Below, in pieces: positions 48,063-58,000 of a stretch of 64,000 nucleotides of DNA (its first letter is position 1; every line of letters begins with the position of its first letter). Origin of the DNA: Porphyromonadaceae bacterium H1 (lineage in GTDB: Bacteria > Bacteroidota > Bacteroidia > Bacteroidales > Paludibacteraceae); contig BDEJ01000043.1 of the NCBI GenBank assembly GCA_001653155.1, forward strand, positions 1 through 64,000, read 5' to 3'. The translations under genes and the position numbers were made by a program. The notes beneath the pieces were generated by a model. That model saw nothing but the letters and a program-made list of their open reading frames with translations, did no database searches and was not told the origin of the DNA.

Positions 48063-50837
48063 TCAGTTCCGGATAAGTTTAAACGTATATTGGCCTGAGG
48101 GCGTATGGACCCGCAGGACGTAAATACCTTTCTCAAGGAAAGAGGCATCCAGTTTCTTTTTTCCGGAACGGTCATGCAGCAACAGATTACCACGCAAATC
48201 GTAGAGCAAGATTTGTTCGACTGCAGAGGACGTTTGCAGCACAATTTCGCCTCTTACGGGATTCACTACCTGAGGAATGAGCGGACGGCGGTCGGTGAAC
48301 TCTCCCGGATGTCGGTAACGCTGCAAGCCCTCGGGGAAATTTATGCGCCGATCCACAAAAACATAAAGCTGCCCGGGAGCAAGGTTGAGCAGAGTGTCGC
48401 GGGATGTTACCTGCAAAGGCGCATCGTTGATGATTTCGTGCCAGACTCCCGAATGCGGGAAAGAGACTTGCGCCTCGATACCCTGTGCAGGCTTGAAGTT
48501 ACCCAGCACAACGATATTGAGATCCGGGTGCTCGATGTGAAGACTGCGTCCGGTTTCCCAGTCGTTGTCGGAGAAAGCCACGCGCAGTTTTCCTTCCCGG
48601 AATACGGCCGGGAATTGCTTGCGCAGATTGATGCAGCGGGCTGTATGCACGTAAGCCATTTCTCGTTTACTGTCGTCGAGCCAATGCCAAACAGCCGGTT
48701 TATCGCCTGTACGACCGTTATGCTCGATGGAGTAGTCGTAGCCCATTTCGCCGAATTGCCAAATCATCTTAGGACCGGGCGTCAGCACATTGAAGGCCAT
48801 GTTGAGAGGAACACGCCGCAAGCGAAGCGCTGCATTGGTTTTAAGAGTATCGGCTCCCCAAGTGGCAGCTTTGTAGAAATTACGTTCTTCGTCGTGGCTC
48901 TCGGCGTAGCCCACCCAGCGACGGGGTGTACTCAGCAAAGGGCCGAAGGAGCTCCCGCCGGGATAACCCATGGCGGCCTGTGAGAAAGCGTGGTTGACAT
49001 TACGCCAAAGGTACATGCCCTTTTCGGCCAATTCCTGTTCTTCGCGCTTCTCGCAGAAATGTTCGAGTATAAAAATCACATCCGACTTAGCCTGGCGGGC
49101 GGCATCGTAGTAGTCGCTGAGGATGGCTACGCGGCTGGCGTCGTAGGCCGATGCAGTAGCTTCGGTACTGCGGCGCTGGGTGAAGCCCTTGGTCAAGTCC
49201 ATGCGAAAACCGTCGACCCGATACTCGCGTAGCCAGTAACGGAGCACCTCCCGGAAATAGCGCCGGGTACCTTCGAACTCGTGGTTGAAGTCGTGAAAGA
49301 CACTGTAAGGATGAGGTGCTATGGGATTGAACCACGGATTATCGGGAGCCGTGCGCGAAGCGGCAGCATCCCAATAAAGGCGGGCAAAAGGATGGGCTCC
49401 CGTGGCATGATTAAATACCATATCGAGGATGACGGCCATGCCTCGCTTGTGACATTCGTCCACGAAACGACGATACATATCGGGACTACCGTAGGCTTTG
49501 TCCGGAGCAAAGAAATGATTGGGATTGTAGCCCCAGCTGCGGTTTCCGTCAAACTCCTGTATGGGCATCAACTCTATGGCCGTTACCCCGAGAGTCTGGA
49601 GGTAGTCGAGGCGTTCGATGGCAGCGCGGAGACTTCCTTCATCCGTGAAATCACGAAGCAACATTTCATATATCACGAGGTTCTCGGCATCGGGAAGAAC
49701 AAAGTCTTTCACCTCCCACTGATAAACCGAAGGACGGGTAGTGAGTGTAGCCACCAAGCCTTGAGCTTTTCCGACAGGATAGGATAAGTTTTGGGGGAAG
49801 ACTCCCGGAGCAATATGACTATCGTTCCAAGGGTCGAGCACCAGTTCGGTATAAGGATCGCTCAAGCGCAGGCTAGCGTTGTCTACAGCATACTGGAAGC
49901 TGTAGAGGCTGTCGGGGCTCAGGCCTTGGAGGCTAAGCCACCAATAATTACCGTCTCGCTTCATCTGGTAACGAGGATCGAAACGCCAGGCGTTAAAGCT
50001 CCCCAGCACGAAAATATTCTGTTTGCGCGGCGCATACAAAAGCAATCCGGCTTCGGTATCGCTGCGGCGGGTGATGCCTTCGCGAAGCCATTCCGGTCGG
50101 GGAGCCTCTTGTGTAGGATGAGGCAGATAGCGTTCGAGACGCTCTTCTACTTCGTTCCCGTCGCTACTGCGTGCACGGGCTACAAAAGCGATGGCTCCCG
50201 CCTCCGAAGGTGTATAGCGGTAGTGCAGCTGTGTTGCAGCGCTTTCCTGTGCCAGCAGAACCCCGTTGGCATAAAGGCTGAGGGTAGCCGGCTGCGAGGC
50301 GTCGAGGCGTATGTCGAAAGCTTCGCCGGCAGGCAGCATCGGGAGATCGGGAGTCGTGGCAAGACGGAGAGCAAAGCCTTCGGGAGCGAGGTCGAGAAAG
50401 ATATCGCCGCCTTCGGCTGTTTTTCCTTCACGGCTTTTGTCGGCGCTGCGGAAAACAAAGGCCAGACGACGCACCCGCTCGCCGGCCGAAAGACCGTAAT
50501 AGCCTTCGATATCGGGATCGATTCGGAGACTCCAGCGGTCGTTACCGAGGGCTTCGAGGCGGTACTTAGGGGCATTGTCACCCCAAGCCGGGGCATGACG
50601 CCAATCGCTGTCGGAGCTACTTTGGGCAGTGATGACTCCCGTATGCGCATAGAGCTCACCGGTATATCCGCGGAGACCGCCGTTGCCCTGCGAGGCGTCG
50701 AAAATGATGCGCAATCCCTTGGTACGGGGACCAAAAAAAAGCGGCTCGGAAGTAATGAGCTGTGCCCTAACGCCTCCAAAGAGAGTCAGCGCAAGTATGA
50801 GGGAACCAACGAGGCGTTTGATAACTGTCTGTTGCAT
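48063..50837 (-). CDS. T9SS-sorted GH13 alpha-amylase-family enzyme, 924 aa
   Basis: A signal peptide (to VRAQ) is followed by two beta-sandwich domains. The second (about 270-360, ENIFVLGSFNAWRFDP-like wording) resembles the CBM48 domain of branching and pullulanase-type enzymes. The GH13 barrel follows: VVFNH-type motif as DMVFNHATG, nucleophile Asp547 in VDGFRMDLTKGF, acid/base Glu592 in FILEHFCEK, and Asp649 in ESHDEERN. A C-terminal beta domain and a T9SS sorting domain (ending YTFKLIRN) complete it. All three catalytic acids are present. It would hydrolyse alpha-glucans at or outside the cell surface. A 393-bp gap separates it from the GH53 gene, so it may have its own promoter. Confidence 0.9.
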   Translation of the reverse strand: MQQTVIKRLVGSLILALTLFGGVRAQLITSEPLFFGPRTKGLRIIFDASQGNGGLRGYTGELYAHTGVITAQSSSDSDWRHAPAWGDNAPKYRLEALGNDRWSLRIDPDIEGYYGLSAGERVRRLAFVFRSADKSREGKTAEGGDIFLDLAPEGFALRLATTPDLPMLPAGEAFDIRLDASQPATLSLYANGVLLAQESAATQLHYRYTPSEAGAIAFVARARSSDGNEVEERLERYLPHPTQEAPRPEWLREGITRRSDTEAGLLLYAPRKQNIFVLGSFNAWRFDPRYQMKRDGNYWWLSLQGLSPDSLYSFQYAVDNASLRLSDPYTELVLDPWNDSHIAPGVFPQNLSYPVGKAQGLVATLTTRPSVYQWEVKDFVLPDAENLVIYEMLLRDFTDEGSLRAAIERLDYLQTLGVTAIELMPIQEFDGNRSWGYNPNHFFAPDKAYGSPDMYRRFVDECHKRGMAVILDMVFNHATGAHPFARLYWDAAASRTAPDNPWFNPIAPHPYSVFHDFNHEFEGTRRYFREVLRYWLREYRVDGFRMDLTKGFTQRRSTEATASAYDASRVAILSDYYDAARQAKSDVIFILEHFCEKREEQELAEKGMYLWRNVNHAFSQAAMGYPGGSSFGPLLSTPRRWVGYAESHDEERNFYKAATWGADTLKTNAALRLRRVPLNMAFNVLTPGPKMIWQFGEMGYDYSIEHNGRTGDKPAVWHWLDDSKREMAYVHTARCINLRKQFPAVFREGKLRVAFSDNDWETGRSLHIEHPDLNIVVLGNFKPAQGIEAQVSFPHSGVWHEIINDAPLQVTSRDTLLNLAPGQLYVFVDRRINFPEGLQRYRHPGEFTDRRPLIPQVVNPVRGEIVLQTSSAVEQILLYDLRGNLLLHDRSGKKKLDASFLEKGIYVLRVHTPSGQYTFKLIRN

Positions 50838-51230
50838 GTTTTCTGTCTGTATTCTGTCGTTTTCTATTATTATGGAGGATAAGAAATAACGGCCAAGTTG
50901 TCCTCCAACAAATCCTGCCTTGTTTTTCGCCGGGACGATCCTCCGGCTGAAAAAGCGACGGTGCTAAGCCCTGAAATAAGATAAATCAAGCGGGAAAGCT
51001 TCTCCGGAGCAATGTCTCAGGGTTCGTCCCGGATTCTTCGCTTATTAAAATCACCATCGGTCTCTTATCAAAGTTTCAAATTTACAAGTAATCTGCGTCC
51101 GGCATCGCCACAATTACATTATGGTTTCACAAAGTTCCGCAAGTTTTACGACATATCCAAATCCGCAGGTCTGTTTTTAGCTCTGCTTCTTAGCTTTTGT
51201 AGCGGAAAAGAGCGGAATCTCATCCTTTTT
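50838..51230 (-). other. Intergenic region between GH53 and T9SS-sorted GH13 genes
   Basis: The 393 bases hold no convincing gene. On the minus strand TAAATTTG (51084 to 51077) fits a -7 element but lies 240 bases before the GH13 ATG and has no -33 box at the right distance. A short GCCGG/CCGGC stem is at 50929-50947. A direct repeat of GCGGAA occurs near 51200-51216. Confidence 0.4.
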
Positions 51231-52256
51231 TCAGTTCCGGAAAGGATCGAGGGCAGGAGTAGGTCGCCCACTGTGGTCGAAGGCTCCAAGGCCGTAGCCT
51301 TTCCATCCGCCGTAGCATTGAGGTTCCCAGTAAAACAGCCCAAGGCAGCTAGCGCTTCCGAGGGCGCGGACTTTGGCCATCAGGTCGGCAATGAAGTCGC
51401 GGGCCACATCGGGGCGGTCGACGGGCATACCTACTTCGCAAATGACCACCGGGGTGGCATAACGAGTCCTCAGGTCGCGGATGTTGTCCAGCATGGCTTC
51501 GTTTTTACTGCGCCAATTATCCGGTGTAGGGTATAGCGACATACCGATGGCATCCCAGCGGGCTCCGTGGCTGCGCAGCCCGTCGAATATCCATCGAAAG
51601 AGCTCTTTGCGATCGCCCTCTTGTATGTGTACGATGACCTTGGCACGAGGAAAAATCTCCTTCACCGCGTCATATCCGGCCTGACTCAAACGTGCATAAC
51701 CGGCCATGTTCACGGAGGCTTTTCCGTCTTCCCAAAGCATGCCGTTGCCGGTCTCGTTACCTACCTGTACCCATTCGGGCTCGATACCTTCGGCACGGAG
51801 GGCTTGCAAAAGCTCTCGGGTATGCCGGGCGAGGGCTTCTTGGAGCTCTTCGAAAGGGAGATTGAGCCAAGCGGCAGGCTTGTGTTGCTTGCCGGGATCG
51901 GCCCAGGAGTCGCTGTAGTGAAAATCGACCATCAAGCGCATGCCGAGCTTGTGCGCACGGCAGGCCTTGACCATAAAGTCGGCTGTATTACACCAGCCGT
52001 CGGGGGGATTGACCCATACGCGTAGGCGAATGGCATTCATTCCGAGATCACGAAGGAGCTGCATGCATTCGCTTTCACGGCCTTCGGCGTCGTAAAACTT
52101 TCGTCCCGCGGCTTCCATCTCCGTCAGCCAACTGACATCAGCTCCACGGGCAAAAGTATCGGGAGCGGGCTCCTGTTTGTTGGGAGCAGGCTTGCAGGAT
52201 CCCAAGAGCAAACTTGCAGCCAGACTAAGATAAAGTATTCCGTATCCCTTCTTCAT
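51231..52256 (-). CDS. GH53 endo-beta-1,4-galactanase-like lipoprotein
   Basis: The signal ends LLGSC, so the protein is lipidated. The single barrel domain (about 35-341) starts FARGADVSWLTEME, the standard GH53 opening, and has NAIRLRVWVNP and MRLMVDFHYSDSWADPGKQ. Glu168 in VQVGNETGNGMLW fits the acid/base and Glu274 in VVICEVGMP the nucleophile. Family members cut beta-1,4-galactan of pectin side chains. All key residues are present and the length is normal. Its place in an alpha-glucan locus is unusual; either the locus also serves galactan or the enzyme has another substrate. A strong hairpin lies between it and the SusE-like gene upstream. Confidence 0.92.
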   Translation of the reverse strand: MKKGYGILYLSLAASLLLGSCKPAPNKQEPAPDTFARGADVSWLTEMEAAGRKFYDAEGRESECMQLLRDLGMNAIRLRVWVNPPDGWCNTADFMVKACRAHKLGMRLMVDFHYSDSWADPGKQHKPAAWLNLPFEELQEALARHTRELLQALRAEGIEPEWVQVGNETGNGMLWEDGKASVNMAGYARLSQAGYDAVKEIFPRAKVIVHIQEGDRKELFRWIFDGLRSHGARWDAIGMSLYPTPDNWRSKNEAMLDNIRDLRTRYATPVVICEVGMPVDRPDVARDFIADLMAKVRALGSASCLGLFYWEPQCYGGWKGYGLGAFDHSGRPTPALDPFRN

Positions 52257-52299
52257 GGCCTTTAATTTATTGCGGGTTGTATATAATATCGGTATAGGA

Positions 52300-52345
52300 A
52301 AATCAAGCCCGCGCCCTGCTTCGCACAGGCCCGCGGGCTTGATTT
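52300..52345 (-). terminator. Hairpin between SusE-like and GH53 genes
   Basis: The 14-bp arms 52300-52313 and 52332-52345 are perfect reverse complements (AAATCAAGCCCGCG on the plus strand), with an inner CCTG/CAGG stem. It lies 18 bp past the SusE-like stop. The T-tract on the minus strand is short, so it probably acts as a partial terminator or mRNA 3'-end stabiliser. Confidence 0.65.
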
Positions 52346-52363
52346 CAAGAGCAGGGACGCTTA

Positions 52364-53314
52364 TTAGTTATCGGGACAGGAGTCAAGCCCATCGATGCCC
52401 TTCCAATTTTCGACCGTGTCGGCGATAGCGGCTTTATTAGCCGTCTTGCGGTTGGGAATATTCTTGGCACAAGTGGCTCCGGCTTCCTTGGCGGCCAATT
52501 CCACGTTATCCCAACTTCCGTTGATCACATACTTATACTCGGTGCCTTCTTCCACATTCTCGAGTGTGATTTTGTAGCTGCCGTCGGCTTGTTTCTTCAT
52601 CACGGTAGCGTCGGCTGCAGGATCCCAGCTGGGTAGCGGCGCTTTGAATCCGCCCACGATACGCACTACAGCGTCCGCAGGAGTGGAAGCAGGTACTTTC
52701 AGCGTAAAGGTGTAGGTGTGCTTGGGTGTTTCCACGCAGGGGTTATTCTTCCATTTGTCGAAAATCAATACGGCTGCTTCGGCATCAGAGGCGAAGAATA
52801 TGTCACACTCACCGGGATAACCTTTGTAGATATCCACCTCGCCGGCTTTTTTAGTAACGCCTTTCAACTCGTCGGTGTTGTACCCCACTTGATGTGCCCA
52901 ATCGAAGCTTCCGTCTTTCTTCAACTGCACCGGCTTAGCGGCCAAAGCGTATTTCTTGGTAATTTTCGTACCGTTTTCTTCTATTTCTTTTGTAGCGGCT
53001 GCACCTACGGTATCGACTTCGACTTTGTACCAGCCTTTCCATTCCTTGTTGCCCACTTTGCCCACAGGCTGAAACTTGAGGAGATTTTTGAGGTCGTCGG
53101 TCTTCCAAGCGTTATAGCTTCCTACCAGAACGACAGGATTACAAGGTTCTTCTTTAAAGTTGGCCACGATCACAATTTTACCTTTCACGGGCTTCAGTTC
53201 CGGATAATCCAGTTCGACTGCAGGAGGAGGCAGAGGCGGCGTGGCCGGACTGCAGGAGAAGAGGATGCCTGCCAAAGCCAGGCAAAACGAATAAATTACA
53301 TGTTGCTTTTTCAT
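52364..53314 (-). CDS. SusE-like starch-binding lipoprotein, 316 aa
   Basis: The signal ends GILFSCS, giving a lipidated N-terminus. A proline-rich linker (PATPPLPPPAVE) is followed by two beta-sandwich domains. The first starts KGKIVIVANFKEEPCNPVVLVGSYNAW. The second (about 215-285) has TYTFTLKVPAS, VRIVGGFKAPLPSWDP and EEGTEYKYVINGSWDNVEL, wording close to CBM20-type starch-binding modules. It is expected on the cell surface next to SusC and SusD, holding alpha-glucan. It is shorter than classical SusE/SusF, with probably one true starch site. The gene is 65 bp after SusD and 19 bp before the terminator-like hairpin. Confidence 0.82.
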   Translation of the reverse strand: MKKQHVIYSFCLALAGILFSCSPATPPLPPPAVELDYPELKPVKGKIVIVANFKEEPCNPVVLVGSYNAWKTDDLKNLLKFQPVGKVGNKEWKGWYKVEVDTVGAAATKEIEENGTKITKKYALAAKPVQLKKDGSFDWAHQVGYNTDELKGVTKKAGEVDIYKGYPGECDIFFASDAEAAVLIFDKWKNNPCVETPKHTYTFTLKVPASTPADAVVRIVGGFKAPLPSWDPAADATVMKKQADGSYKITLENVEEGTEYKYVINGSWDNVELAAKEAGATCAKNIPNRKTANKAAIADTVENWKGIDGLDSCPDN

Positions 53315-53379
53315 AACGATTTATTTTTAAAATTTACTGAAATATAATTAATCCCTTTTCGAGGAAGTTTTTGTTTTTA

Positions 53380-55053
53380 TCAATAGCCATGAGAAGGCTT
53401 CAGTTTTTTGTTCGAGACTAAATCCGTAAGGGGTATGGGGTAGATGTTGTATTTCTCATCGATGTTTTTACCCTCAGGGCTGCCGCCTTTACCTTCCCAA
53501 TTGTAATTAGCCTGCGCTCCGCCAAACTTCCCAAAACGCACGAGATCGCTGCGGCGGCGGCCTTCACAGTAAAACTCACGGGCCCATTCGTCGAGCAGCT
53601 TGTCGAGAGTCAGGTCGGCATCCGTCCACGGAGTCGCTTTAGCACGATTACGTATTTGGTTCACAGCATCAAGGGCTGTTTTTCCTCCTTGTGGAGCTCC
53701 ACCACGCAAGAGGGCTTCGGCGTAAGTGAGGTAAGCTTCAGCCGCACGCATAAAAGGAATGTCCATATCGGGGAAGCTGGTATCGGTCGTCATCCCTCCG
53801 TCAACGCGAAGATTCGAGAATTTGGCAATGCCCCATCCCTTTTTGAAGGCTTCGGAACCGTTGCTCGCACCTCCTTCGAGACTCGGCTCGTAGGTTATCA
53901 CAACAACTTGATCATCTTTTTTCTCCGTTACCGTGTTGTTGAAGCTCTCCAGCAGACAGCGCTCATCCTTAGCCAAACCGGGCATAGCCTCCACATTGGC
54001 CTTGATGCCCTGTGCCGTCGTCAGGTCGGGGAAAAATTTCTGCACCAAAGTATTTTTAGCTCGGAAACACTCCCACTGTTCGGTAATTCCCGAAGGGGTC
54101 ATACCTTTCACGTGCGAAGCAGCTATCAGGAAAAGAGAGCCTCCCCAAGAGCGGACGTGCTGCCCTTCCTGTGCAATGGGCAGGATGATTTCCTGCGAAG
54201 CCTTGCTGGCCGTCCCGAACTTGTCGTTGTCGCCCATGAAAAGGTGGCGGTACACGGGTGCAAGGGTATAGGACGAATTCATAACTTTAGCAGCATATTC
54301 AGCAGCCTCGTTCCAGCGAGGACTTCCCGTATATACGTCGGCATTAAGATAGATACGGGCCAGCAACAACCAGGATGCCGCGCGGTCGATCCGGTAGTAA
54401 GCGGGCTTCGCTCCCGCGTCAAAGAGTTGCGTTTCGATGTCTTTCAACTCCTTCTCAATCCAAGTAAAAAGATCTTTGCGAGATATGGGCTCGGGCAGCA
54501 GCTTCTCGTCTACCGGCACCTCGTCGATGATACCTGTGGCAAAGGGCACTCCCTCGCCGAAGAGATCCATGAGGTAGTAGAAGTTCAAAGCCCGGATAAA
54601 GCGTACTTCGGCAATTTGCTTAAGGCTTTTCTCGTCGGTCTTGCCTTCGGTCTGCTTCAGGAAGAAGTTGCAAAGGTTGATATCGAAATAGAGGCGGGCA
54701 TAAAGCCCCTCTACCAAGTCGTTGGACGAATCCCAAGAGTGGTCACGGATATTGGTTACCCCCACATCGGTCCACACCCACCAACTCTCGTCACTCCCGA
54801 ACTGATTCAGGCTCCAGATAGTCCGGAAGAAAGAAGAGGTTCCTTCGTCTATACCGGCTACATCGCCCATACCACTGGGCCCCTGGCTTCCGGTGAGAGC
54901 AAGGGTGGCATAAATCTTCCCAAAGAGGGCATCTTGATTGTAGTCCTGTACCACGTTCGGGTTGATGGGAGCCCGGTCGAGATCGCCCAAACAATTAGAA
55001 AAGCTAAGGATAATGCCTATCGATAAGGCTATCTTGTTCATTAGTGTTTTCAT
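53380..55053 (-). CDS. SusD/RagB-type glycan-binding lipoprotein (PUL2)
   Basis: ATG at 55053 is preceded by AGGAA and gives MKTLMNKIALSIGIILSFSNC; the frame also opens at TTG 55065, and another ATG is at 55041. The lipobox is slightly unusual, with Asn before Cys. The 557-residue protein has the SusD fold (EVRFIRALNFYYLMDLFGEGVPFAT; ERRCLLES-like loop; REFYCEGRRRSDLVRFGKFGG; YPIPLTDLV). It forms the lid over SusC and binds the substrate, here most likely maltooligosaccharides by context. It starts 20 bp after the susC stop, so the two are tightly coupled. Confidence 0.93.
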   Translation of the reverse strand: MKTLMNKIALSIGIILSFSNCLGDLDRAPINPNVVQDYNQDALFGKIYATLALTGSQGPSGMGDVAGIDEGTSSFFRTIWSLNQFGSDESWWVWTDVGVTNIRDHSWDSSNDLVEGLYARLYFDINLCNFFLKQTEGKTDEKSLKQIAEVRFIRALNFYYLMDLFGEGVPFATGIIDEVPVDEKLLPEPISRKDLFTWIEKELKDIETQLFDAGAKPAYYRIDRAASWLLLARIYLNADVYTGSPRWNEAAEYAAKVMNSSYTLAPVYRHLFMGDNDKFGTASKASQEIILPIAQEGQHVRSWGGSLFLIAASHVKGMTPSGITEQWECFRAKNTLVQKFFPDLTTAQGIKANVEAMPGLAKDERCLLESFNNTVTEKKDDQVVVITYEPSLEGGASNGSEAFKKGWGIAKFSNLRVDGGMTTDTSFPDMDIPFMRAAEAYLTYAEALLRGGAPQGGKTALDAVNQIRNRAKATPWTDADLTLDKLLDEWAREFYCEGRRRSDLVRFGKFGGAQANYNWEGKGGSPEGKNIDEKYNIYPIPLTDLVSNKKLKPSHGY

Positions 55054-55073
55054 TTCCTGTTTCAATTAGCAAA

Positions 55074-58000
55074 TTAGAAATTGTAGGTAAGTCCCAGTAT
55101 GGTGGTCATCGAACGCGGATAGGCGTTATTGTCGATACCTAAGACATTATCTTTTATAACCTCCGGGTCGAGACCGCGGTATCCGGTCAGCACAAGGGGA
55201 TTTTGCACGGTCAAGTAAACGCGTAGTTTACTGTTGGGGTTGTAGCCCAGCGTAGCCCGGTCGAGGCGGAGGAAGGAGGCGTCTTCGACCAGATAGTCGG
55301 CAAGATACCAGTCGTTCAGTTTGTCGGATCGGAAACCCTCGCCGTAAAATACAGCGTAGGCAGCCTTAGATACGTTGGAGAAACCGCCGGACTTCGCCGA
55401 AACGATGTTGGTGCGTTCCACCCCACGTAGCGAGCTGCTCAGGTAGTCGTTATAGACGTAGTTTCCCAATTTACTTCTCATAAACAAGCTAAGATCCCAT
55501 TTGCGGAAGTTGAAAGTAGAGCTGAATCCGAAGAACAAGGGAGCTTGTGCACTCTTATGAACATAACGGTCGAGGCCGGTAATCTGCCCATCGACAAAAC
55601 GATCGACAAAATGGAAGTTTCCGTCGGCATCGCGTTGCGTTTCATAAACGAAGAAAGATGAAGCCGGATAGCCTTTTTTGTGCACCAGAATCGTGTTACC
55701 GACGCCACTGGAGACACCACCGAGCGAAATATGGTAGTTCGGGTCGTTGCTCAACGTCAGATTTTCGATGCGGTTCTGGTTGTAAGTGGCATTGAAGCTG
55801 ATGTCCCAGGAAAAGTCCTTGCTGTCGATAGCGCGGGCATTCACGGCAAACTCCACTCCCGTATTGGAAAGAGAGCCTACGTTGGCTACAGCCTTATTGC
55901 TGAAATTCGTCCCGTTAGGGATGTCCACTTCGTTGATGAGGTCTGTGGTAAGACGGTAGTAAGCATCCAAAGACCCGCTGATGCGTCCATTGAGAAATGC
56001 GTAGTCGACACCGACGTTGTAGGTTGTGGTTTTTTCCCAGGTGATATCCCGGTTGATGGCCTTGGGACGGTAGGTGCCCAAGTAGCTGTATGCGCCGGCA
56101 CTATCGTCACCTACGGGATAATGTGCATACTCTTTGTTTTTATCGTAAACGGGCAAGTAAGGCGCTTCGTTAAGTCCCAGCTCTTGCTGACCGGTAATAC
56201 CCCAGCCGAGACGGAGCTTCAGGTCGGAAAGAGCCTTAAAATCGCGCAAGAAAGTTTCCTCGTTTATCTTCCATGCAAAGGCCGCCGCAGGGAAAAGCCC
56301 CCAACGTCTATCGGGAGCGAAATAAGACGACCCGTCGGTACGGAAAGTAAGGGTAAGCAGGTAGCGCTCGAAGGCCGAGTAGTTCATCCGCCCGAAGAAA
56401 GAGGCAAGGAAGAGCTGCTTACCGAAGGCGTCATGCCTCGGATCGAACTTCTGCCCTCTTTTCGACACATCGGGATAGGTGTCCGGATAAATACCCCAGC
56501 CATTCTTCTCGCCTTTCTCACGAAGGTAGTGCTGATATTCGTGCCCGACCATGATGTCAAAAGACTGCTTTTTGCTCAGGTCTTTGCTGTAATGCGCATA
56601 GGCACTGAGGGTTTTGGTGTATTTAAACTTGCGCTCGGTTTCGTCCCATCCGTAGTAGTTGTTCGAGAAAGAATGCCTGTCGATAATATTTCGCTGGCTC
56701 CCGTCGCCGTACTCTCCGGCGAGATTAAGGTGGAGGCTCAGATCTTCAAAGCCATGAACTTTATACTGCATGTCGATGTTTCCGAGCAACTGATAAGAGC
56801 GCGAGCGCTCGTTTTTGTGCATCAGGGTAGCCAAGGGGTTGGCCGTAGCCTGAGAGTTGCTTTTGTACTTCCAGCTAGGGTCGCCGAAATTGGCGTTATC
56901 CGGGCGCTGGAAGTAGCCTCCAAACTCACTGAAAGTCGTATCGTAAACCGGTTGGGTGGGATCCATAGCAAGCGCAGCTCCTACCACACCTGCATCCGCC
57001 CAACGATTGCCTACATACATCGCTTTGAAGTTGATGTTCAGACTAAGGTGTTTGTCGAAAAAGGTGGGAGTGAAACTTCCGGAAAGCGTTCCTCGGTGCA
57101 TGTTGGAGGTTTTGATAATTCCGTCCTGGTAAGTCAGGCCCAAGCCAATACGGTAAGGCATGCTTTTAAGGCCACCACTCATGGTTATATTGTGATCGCT
57201 TCCGATACCCATGCGATAAATCTGATTTTGCCAGTCCGTATTGGCCTGTCCGAGGTATTTCATATTCTCCGCAGAGAGCTTCAATTGCGATGCATAGTTC
57301 CTCAGCTCATCGCCAGACATCACCTCAAGGCGCTTAACGAGGGTCGAAGCCGAAAGATTCCCGCTGTAGCTGAAGGAAGGCTTACTTCCCACAGTGCCTT
57401 TCTTGGTGGTGATGAGAATAACCCCATTGGAGGCACGCGATCCGTAAATAGCCGTAGCAGAAGCATCCTTCAACACAGTGAAAGACTCAATGTCGTTAGG
57501 ATTTATAACGGAGAGCGGATTGCCTACTCCCTTCACGGATTCGTTGCTCATAGGCATTCCGTCAATTACGATAAGGGGATCGTTACTGGCTTTCAGAGAC
57601 GAGCCTCCGCGAATACGAATTTGCGCTCCGCCACCGGGAGCTCCGTCGTTACTGGTAATATTGACACCGGCCACCCTGCCCTGTAAAGCATCCTGTGGAT
57701 TGAGATTCAGTCCCTTATTCAGCTCGTCGGGTTTGATGGCTGAAATAGAACCTGTGGCATCTTTTTTCTTTACCGCTCCGTAACCAATTACAACTACTTC
57801 GTCGAGCAAGCGAGTGTCTTCCTCCAACAGAATGTTGAAGAAAGTATTGCTTTCGACGGGAATTTCCTTCGGATTGTAGCCGAGGTAGGAGACCACAAGA
57901 ACGGATGAAGAGGAGGTAAGCGAAAGGCTGAAGCGGCCGTCAATATCGGTCATTGCTCCATTGGTCGTACCTTTCTCGATAACGCTAACACCGTAGAGCG

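Noticed and set aside
49791-50882. 363-codon open frame on the plus strand
   Set aside because: Antisense to the GH13 gene, whose catalytic motifs fix the real strand.
53656-55026. 456-codon open frame on the plus strand
   Set aside because: Antisense to the well-supported SusD gene and lacking recognisable features.
55680-57686. 668-codon open frame on the plus strand
   Set aside because: Antisense to the SusC gene, without signal or domain-like sequence; a shadow of the strong codon bias of susC.
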